Origin: Clostridiales bacterium
GTDB lineage: Bacteria; Bacillota; Clostridia; Oscillospirales; Oscillospiraceae
DNA: 64,000 nucleotides
Reading direction: 5' to 3'
Assembly: GCA_004554585.1 (NCBI GenBank)
Contig: SFLH01000011.1
Location: 1 to 64,000, forward strand
A program made the translations under genes and the position numbers. Below, in pieces: positions 60,097-64,000 of this stretch. The notes under the pieces were generated by a model, which saw only the letters and a program-made list of their open reading frames with translations, was not told the DNA's origin and did no database searches. The stretch's first letter is position 1, and each line of letters starts with the position of its first letter.

Positions 60097-61095
60097 ATGA
60101 AACGAGGAGAACTCTTTGGAGCCTGGCTGGCCAGCCGCCGTTTGGCGGCGGCCGGAGGCCTGTTTTGCGTGCTGATGGGTCTGTTGCTTTTCTGGCTGTA
60201 CGATCTGCCATGGGAGGCGGCCATTTACCTGCTTTTGCTGTGCCTGGTGTGCGCCAGCCTGCTGTCGCTGGTCAGCTTTGCCCGCTTTTGCCGCGCCCAT
60301 CGGACCCTGGAAACCATGGAGGAGGGAATTCTGGTGGACCCGGGCAACCTGCCGGAACCCGCCACTTTGCTGGAGGCCGACTATGACCGGCTGGTCCGCC
60401 GGCTGATTCGGGAGGTCCGGGAACAGCGGGCCGAGGCCGACGGAACCCTGGCAGATCTGACTGCCTACTACACCCTCTGGGTCCACCAAATCAAAACCCC
60501 CATTGCCGCCATGGGCCTGCTGCTACAAGCCGGGCCGGGAAAAACCACGGAAATGGAGATCGAGCTGCAGCGGATCGCCCAGTATGTGGACATGGTCCTG
60601 CAGTACCTGCGCTTAGACAGCGAGGCCCGGGATCTGGAGCTGCGCCGGTGCGCGCTGGACGACGTGGTCCGGCAAACGGTGCGCAAGTATGCTAAGCTCT
60701 TCATTTTAAAGAAAATCCGCCTGACCTTCCAAGAGACCGGCTTGACGGTGCTCAGCGATGAGAAGTGGCTGGCCTTCCTGCTGGAGCAGCTGCTCTCCAA
60801 CGCCTTGAAATACACCCCTGCCGGGGGAGAAATTTCCCTTTATCGGGAGGGGGAGGACACCCTGGTTATTGCCGACACCGGTATCGGCATTGCCCCGGAG
60901 GACCTGCCCCGGGTTTTTGACAAGGGATTTACCGGCCACAACGGCCGCATGGACAAAAAGGCCACGGGGATTGGCCTTTATCTCTGCCGCCGGGTGGCGG
61001 AACTGCTGGGGCACGCGCTCACCATCACCTCCCAGCAGGGAGAGGGGACTCAGGTCCGCATCGGCTTGGCTCGGCCCCAGTTTGACATCGAGTGA
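60097..61095 (+). CDS. Intramembrane-sensing histidine kinase (BceS-like), 332 aa
   Basis: Two membrane segments near the N-terminus (about 17-36 and 42-61) with almost no extracellular loop, as in BceS-type kinases, which receive the signal from the BceAB transporter. The phosphorylated His is H130 in LWVHQIKTPIAAM, then the ATPase boxes: N box LLSNALKYTP, G1 IADTGIGI, F/G2 GTGIGLYLC-like ATGIGLYLCRR. It ends QVRIGLARPQ. Coupled to the response regulator. Confidence 0.94.
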   Translation: MKRGELFGAWLASRRLAAAGGLFCVLMGLLLFWLYDLPWEAAIYLLLLCLVCASLLSLVSFARFCRAHRTLETMEEGILVDPGNLPEPATLLEADYDRLVRRLIREVREQRAEADGTLADLTAYYTLWVHQIKTPIAAMGLLLQAGPGKTTEMEIELQRIAQYVDMVLQYLRLDSEARDLELRRCALDDVVRQTVRKYAKLFILKKIRLTFQETGLTVLSDEKWLAFLLEQLLSNALKYTPAGGEISLYREGEDTLVIADTGIGIAPEDLPRVFDKGFTGHNGRMDKKATGIGLYLCRRVAELLGHALTITSQQGEGTQVRIGLARPQFDIE

Positions 61096-61103
61096 TAAAA
61101 GGA

Positions 61104-61152
61104 AAGCCCCCTCTTCTGCGTTCTGTACGGGAAGCGCAGGAGAGGGGGCTTA
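61104..61152. terminator. Terminator between convergent genes
   Basis: AAGCCCCCTCTTCTGCG (61104-61120) pairs with CGCAGGAGAGGGGGCTT (61136-61152) with one mismatch. Confidence 0.75.
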
Positions 61153-61160
61153 TGTCTGCC

Positions 61161-62207
61161 TCACATGGTTTTCGAGGGCAGAGGGGCCTGCCAGGCCAGC
61201 CGGAGAAAGCGGAAGGCCAGGAACACACCGGTGAGCAGGAGGAACAAATAGAAACTCACCGAGCGGCTGAGCAGCATGGCCCCCGGCAGAACGGCTGCCG
61301 GGAAAACGGTCTGGTAGAGCAGCAGGAACCCGCCTTCCGACAAACCCACTGCCCCGGGCAGGGGGAGGGAGGAAACGGAGAGGAAGAGCACCGCCTGCAA
61401 AGCAATCATGCTCCACAGAGTCTGGCCGCTGAGCCCGAAGGCCAGGAAGACCCAGAAGGGGATGCTGTGGTAGGCCAGCAGCTGGACCAAGGACGTGAGA
61501 AACATGGTCCCCAGCTGCTTTTTGTGGTCCTTGCAGCATTGGATGCACTGGCGCATGTCCTGCCACTGGCTCTTGCCCCAGGCCTCCAGGGCAGAGGCCC
61601 GGCGGGGAAAGAAGCGGCGGGCGGGGACCATCAGGCCCCGGCCCAAAGCGGGTAGAAGCCGGGGAGAGATCACCGCGCCGGCCAGCAGAAAGACCACCAC
61701 CAGGTTCAGGACGGCACCAACCAGGAAGCACAGCAGTACGCCCCGGGGCATGGCCAGCAGCTGGCTTTTGTGGAGGAGGAATCCCCCCACACCCAGGGTT
61801 ACCGCCGCCAGCTGGAAGGAGAAGAACTCCAGCAGCAGGGCCAGGGCTCCGTGGGCGGGAGAGTGACCGTCCCGATACATGGCATACAGCTGCATGGGCT
61901 GTCCGCCGGAGGCGGAAGGGGTGACGGAACTGAAGAAGAAGCCCGTAACGGCATACAGCAGGCAGGAGCGGTAAGGAGCGGGAGAGCCAAACAGAGACAG
62001 GCCCCGCTGAATGTTTTTGGCCTCGCAGAGGAAGAACACCACCATGGCGCAGGCCCCTACCCCCAGCAGGGGGAGCTTGACCTGTTTCAGGGCTGCCCAC
62101 AGATGGGCTGGGTCCTGCTTGGCCAGCAGAAGATAGAAGGTCAGGCCCAGCAGCAGCACAAAAAGTCCGCCGCACAGGAGGCCCTTTTTCCATTGTACCT
62201 GATTCAT
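61161..62207 (-). CDS. Lysylphosphatidylglycerol synthase TM-region/UPF0104 flippase-like protein, 348 aa
   Basis: A polytopic protein of about eight segments in the family of the MprF membrane part (UPF0104/AglD). FFSSVTPSASGGQPMQLYAM is the characteristic stretch (about residues 74-93), and LPLPGAVGLSEGGFLLLY near residue 272 another. There is no C-terminal lysyl transferase domain. It may flip a glycolipid across the membrane, which would suit the UgtP-like enzyme two genes upstream (inference). ATG at 62207 lies eight bases after GGAG; a GTG at 62216 overlaps that site. The ATG overlaps the deacetylase stop. Confidence 0.87.
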   Translation of the reverse strand: MNQVQWKKGLLCGGLFVLLLGLTFYLLLAKQDPAHLWAALKQVKLPLLGVGACAMVVFFLCEAKNIQRGLSLFGSPAPYRSCLLYAVTGFFFSSVTPSASGGQPMQLYAMYRDGHSPAHGALALLLEFFSFQLAAVTLGVGGFLLHKSQLLAMPRGVLLCFLVGAVLNLVVVFLLAGAVISPRLLPALGRGLMVPARRFFPRRASALEAWGKSQWQDMRQCIQCCKDHKKQLGTMFLTSLVQLLAYHSIPFWVFLAFGLSGQTLWSMIALQAVLFLSVSSLPLPGAVGLSEGGFLLLYQTVFPAAVLPGAMLLSRSVSFYLFLLLTGVFLAFRFLRLAWQAPLPSKTM

Positions 62208-62896
62208 ACAGCACACTCCAAGGTCTCAAAACGGTAGCCCTGGGCCAGCCACAGGGGCAGCTGCTGCTCCAGAGCCTGAATGGTTCGGCCTGGGGCGCCG
62301 GGGGCACCCCGGCCGTCGTGCAGGCAGATCACTGCGCCCGGCCAGGTGCGCTGGTCCAAGCGCCGGGCGATCTCCTCCGGGGAGATATCCTCCCGCCAGT
62401 CCTGGGCCATTACGTCCCACAGCACGGCCTGCAGGCGGTATTTCTTGATCTGCCCCAGAGAAGCCAGATTCACCACTCCCCAGGGGGGGCGGAAGCAGGG
62501 ATTCTCAATGCCCAGGTTTGCCAGTTCCGCCAGCCCGTCGGCAAAGTCCTGTCTGGTCTGACGGGGGGACATGAGATAGGCACTGTGGTGGCGGGCGGAG
62601 TGGAAGGCCACCTGGTGGCCCTCCTCCCGCATCCGATGGATGAGCTGGGGGTTGTCCCGGGCAAATTCTCCTACCACGAAAAAGGTGGCAGGAACCTGGA
62701 AACGGGCCAGCAAGTCCAGTAGAGCGGGGGTGTCCTCGGCGCTGGGTCCATCGTCAAAGGTGAGGTAGAGAATGCCTTCCCGCCGCCGCTTGTCCCGGGT
62801 CAGCCGGTGCTTGGCCTTGCGCCAGGAGGAGGGGAAGAAGGCATAGCTTCCCACGATGCCACCCACGCCAAGAAGGACCAGGATGGGGATCAGCAT
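62204..62896 (-). CDS. Polysaccharide deacetylase (NodB family, PdaA/PgdA-like), membrane-anchored, 230 aa
   Basis: N-terminal anchor (MLIPILVLLGVGGIVGSYAF), then the NodB fold: TFDDGPS (residues 46-52, catalytic base D48 and metal Asp D49), HSARHHSAY (metal His pair), RPPWGVVN and ICLHDG. Removes acetyl groups from cell-wall sugars on the outer face. ATG at 62896 overlaps the end of the UgtP-like gene by seven bases; a longer frame upstream is that gene's shadow. Confidence 0.92.
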   Translation of the reverse strand: MLIPILVLLGVGGIVGSYAFFPSSWRKAKHRLTRDKRRREGILYLTFDDGPSAEDTPALLDLLARFQVPATFFVVGEFARDNPQLIHRMREEGHQVAFHSARHHSAYLMSPRQTRQDFADGLAELANLGIENPCFRPPWGVVNLASLGQIKKYRLQAVLWDVMAQDWREDISPEEIARRLDQRTWPGAVICLHDGRGAPGAPGRTIQALEQQLPLWLAQGYRFETLECAV

Positions 62897-63957
62897 GCGG
62901 TTTTCCTCTCTGCCAAGAACCGATCCACGGGGGAGACAGCGTCCAGGCTCCGCAGAGCCACGGCCATCCGCTGCTTCATGTCGGCCAGGGTTTCCTGGTC
63001 GGCCAGCAGGTCCAGAATTTCCTGGGATTCCCGGCCTTTGTTCCACAGGACTTTTCCAAACCCGTGGGACTGGACATAGGAGGCGTTGGCCTCCTCCTGC
63101 ATGAGGAAGGGGCGCAACAGGCACAGAGGAGTGCCGGTGTGGATTGCCTCAAAGGTGGTGATGCCACCGGCTTTGGTCAGCAGCAGATCCGCCCGGGCCA
63201 TGTACTTGGCCACCTGAGAAGTGAAGCCCACGATCTCAAAAGTGGGGTAAGCCAGCTCCAGCTCCCGGCGCAGGGATTCGTTCTTGCCGGTGATAACCGT
63301 CACATGGATGTCGGGGGACGTGGCCAGGGCGGAGAGGAATTCTTCTGCCCGGGGAATCAGCCCCAGTCCGCCGCCCATGACCAGCAGCTCCTTAACGGTC
63401 CCTTTTTCGGCGGTGCGGAAGCGGAAATCCTGCCGCACAGGGATGCCGTTGACCACGATCTGGCTACTGGGGACATCCATGCGCATCAGCTGGCGCCGGG
63501 TGGACTCGTCACCTACGAAATAGCAGTCGGTGTGGGGGGCGATCCACTCCCGGTGGGCGGAGATGTCTGTGATGTAAGTATACAGAGGGATGGTGCTACC
63601 CGTGCTCTCCTTGTAAGCGGAGACATACTGGGAGCTCAGGGGAAGGGTGGAGATCACTAGATCCGCCTGGGTGCGATAGAGCAGCTGGTCCAGCTTCTGA
63701 ACCATGCTCCGATTCACAGGGGTGCAGCGGAAACGGCCTGCCATCCGGTTGAGCAGATTATATACGCCGGAACAGTAGTTGACCGTAAAATCAAAGCAGC
63801 CATAGACCAGCCGCCGGGTCTGAGGGAAACACTCCTCCACCACATCTACGATGGTCACACAGGCGGCGGGGTCCTGCCGCAGGACCTCCTCACGCACGGC
63901 CTGAGCGGCGAAAACATGTCCCATGCCAAATTTTCCGGTGAAGATCAAAACGTTCAT
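62890..63957 (-). CDS. UgtP/MGDG-synthase-type diacylglycerol glycosyltransferase, 355 aa
   Basis: N-terminal MGDG-synthase domain with KFGMGHVFAAQAV (the G-x-GH loop near residues 9-14) and DLVISTLPLSSQY, and a C-terminal GT28-like UDP-sugar domain (VMGGGLGLIPRAEEFL, TKAGGITTFEAIHTGTPL with the nucleotide-binding Gly-Gly). The family puts sugar on diacylglycerol to make glycolipid, the anchor for lipoteichoic acid. ATG at 63957 has GGAGGG. First gene visible of a three-gene run; the 43 bases after it at the window end hold nothing that I recognise. Confidence 0.92.
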   Translation of the reverse strand: MNVLIFTGKFGMGHVFAAQAVREEVLRQDPAACVTIVDVVEECFPQTRRLVYGCFDFTVNYCSGVYNLLNRMAGRFRCTPVNRSMVQKLDQLLYRTQADLVISTLPLSSQYVSAYKESTGSTIPLYTYITDISAHREWIAPHTDCYFVGDESTRRQLMRMDVPSSQIVVNGIPVRQDFRFRTAEKGTVKELLVMGGGLGLIPRAEEFLSALATSPDIHVTVITGKNESLRRELELAYPTFEIVGFTSQVAKYMARADLLLTKAGGITTFEAIHTGTPLCLLRPFLMQEEANASYVQSHGFGKVLWNKGRESQEILDLLADQETLADMKQRMAVALRSLDAVSPVDRFLAERKTAC

Positions 63958-64000
63958 GGTCTTCCCTCCTTGGTGTTGCAGTCGAAATCTTTCTTTGTTG

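Overview
The window is a gene-dense, GC-rich bacterial chromosome segment from a low-GC-lineage (Firmicutes) type of cell, most likely a gut Clostridium of the Oscillospiraceae kind (inference). Evidence: S-layer (SLH) proteins with CsaB-type anchoring, a CIRCE-controlled groESL, a pheST T-box, a lysine L-box riboswitch, GntR/YtrA-ABC modules, a BceRS-BceAB-like module, IreB, a YlbJ-like protein, UgtP-like glycosyltransferase and an alr-mazF neighbourhood. Promoters are textbook sigma-A (TTGACA-17-TATAAT type) and ribosome sites are strong GGAGG. No phage, IS element, CRISPR array or rRNA was seen.

Layout. 1-123: end of an SLH protein. 259-4636 (minus): a GntR regulator with two ABC ATPase/permease pairs. 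4907-5338: hotdog thioesterase. 5428-8682 (minus): a glycosyltransferase-CsaB fusion, then a DUF3089 lipoprotein. 8897-10936: lysine riboswitch and NhaC-family transporter carrying an exported Cys-rich domain. 10979-14106 (minus): split TauE/SafE pair, TcdA, PpiC-type foldase. 14307-17247: CsoR-controlled copper efflux with copA and an in-frame copZ. 17376-20790: CNNM-type protein, DUF4330 protein, THUMP RNA methyltransferase. 20844-22924: groESL. 23036-27660: six-gene operon (C26 amidotransferase, Smr, hotdog, radical SAM, two G3E GTPases). 27771-32649 (minus): MarR-RND efflux operon. 32691-34530: MsbA-like ABC exporter. 35117-35386: tRNA-Leu and initiator tRNA.

35500-41157 holds the most unusual part: an SLH-anchored protein with an aerolysin/ETX-MTX2-like segment, followed by a MalT/LuxR-type regulator, with nearly identical promoter elements in front of both. 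41333-43277 (minus): a second GntR-ABC module. 43397-44034: DUF3784 protein and IreB. 44135-47889 (minus): T-box and pheST. 47879-51189: nnrD, a lipoprotein, alr, mazF. 51185-51392: a likely free-standing structured RNA. 51460-53677: LysR regulator and split chromate transporter. 53754-55129 (minus): Cys-rich small protein and YlbJ-like protein. 55198-56271: ApbE. 56389-61095: ABC transporter plus two-component system. 61161-63957 (minus): flippase-like protein, polysaccharide deacetylase and UgtP/MGDG-type glycosyltransferase.

Themes: cell-envelope building and defence dominate (SLH proteins and their pyruvylated anchor, glycolipid synthesis, peptide-antibiotic sensing, RND and ABC efflux), together with metal handling (copper, chromate, probable zinc chaperones) and RNA-level control (lysine riboswitch, T-box, candidate ncRNA).
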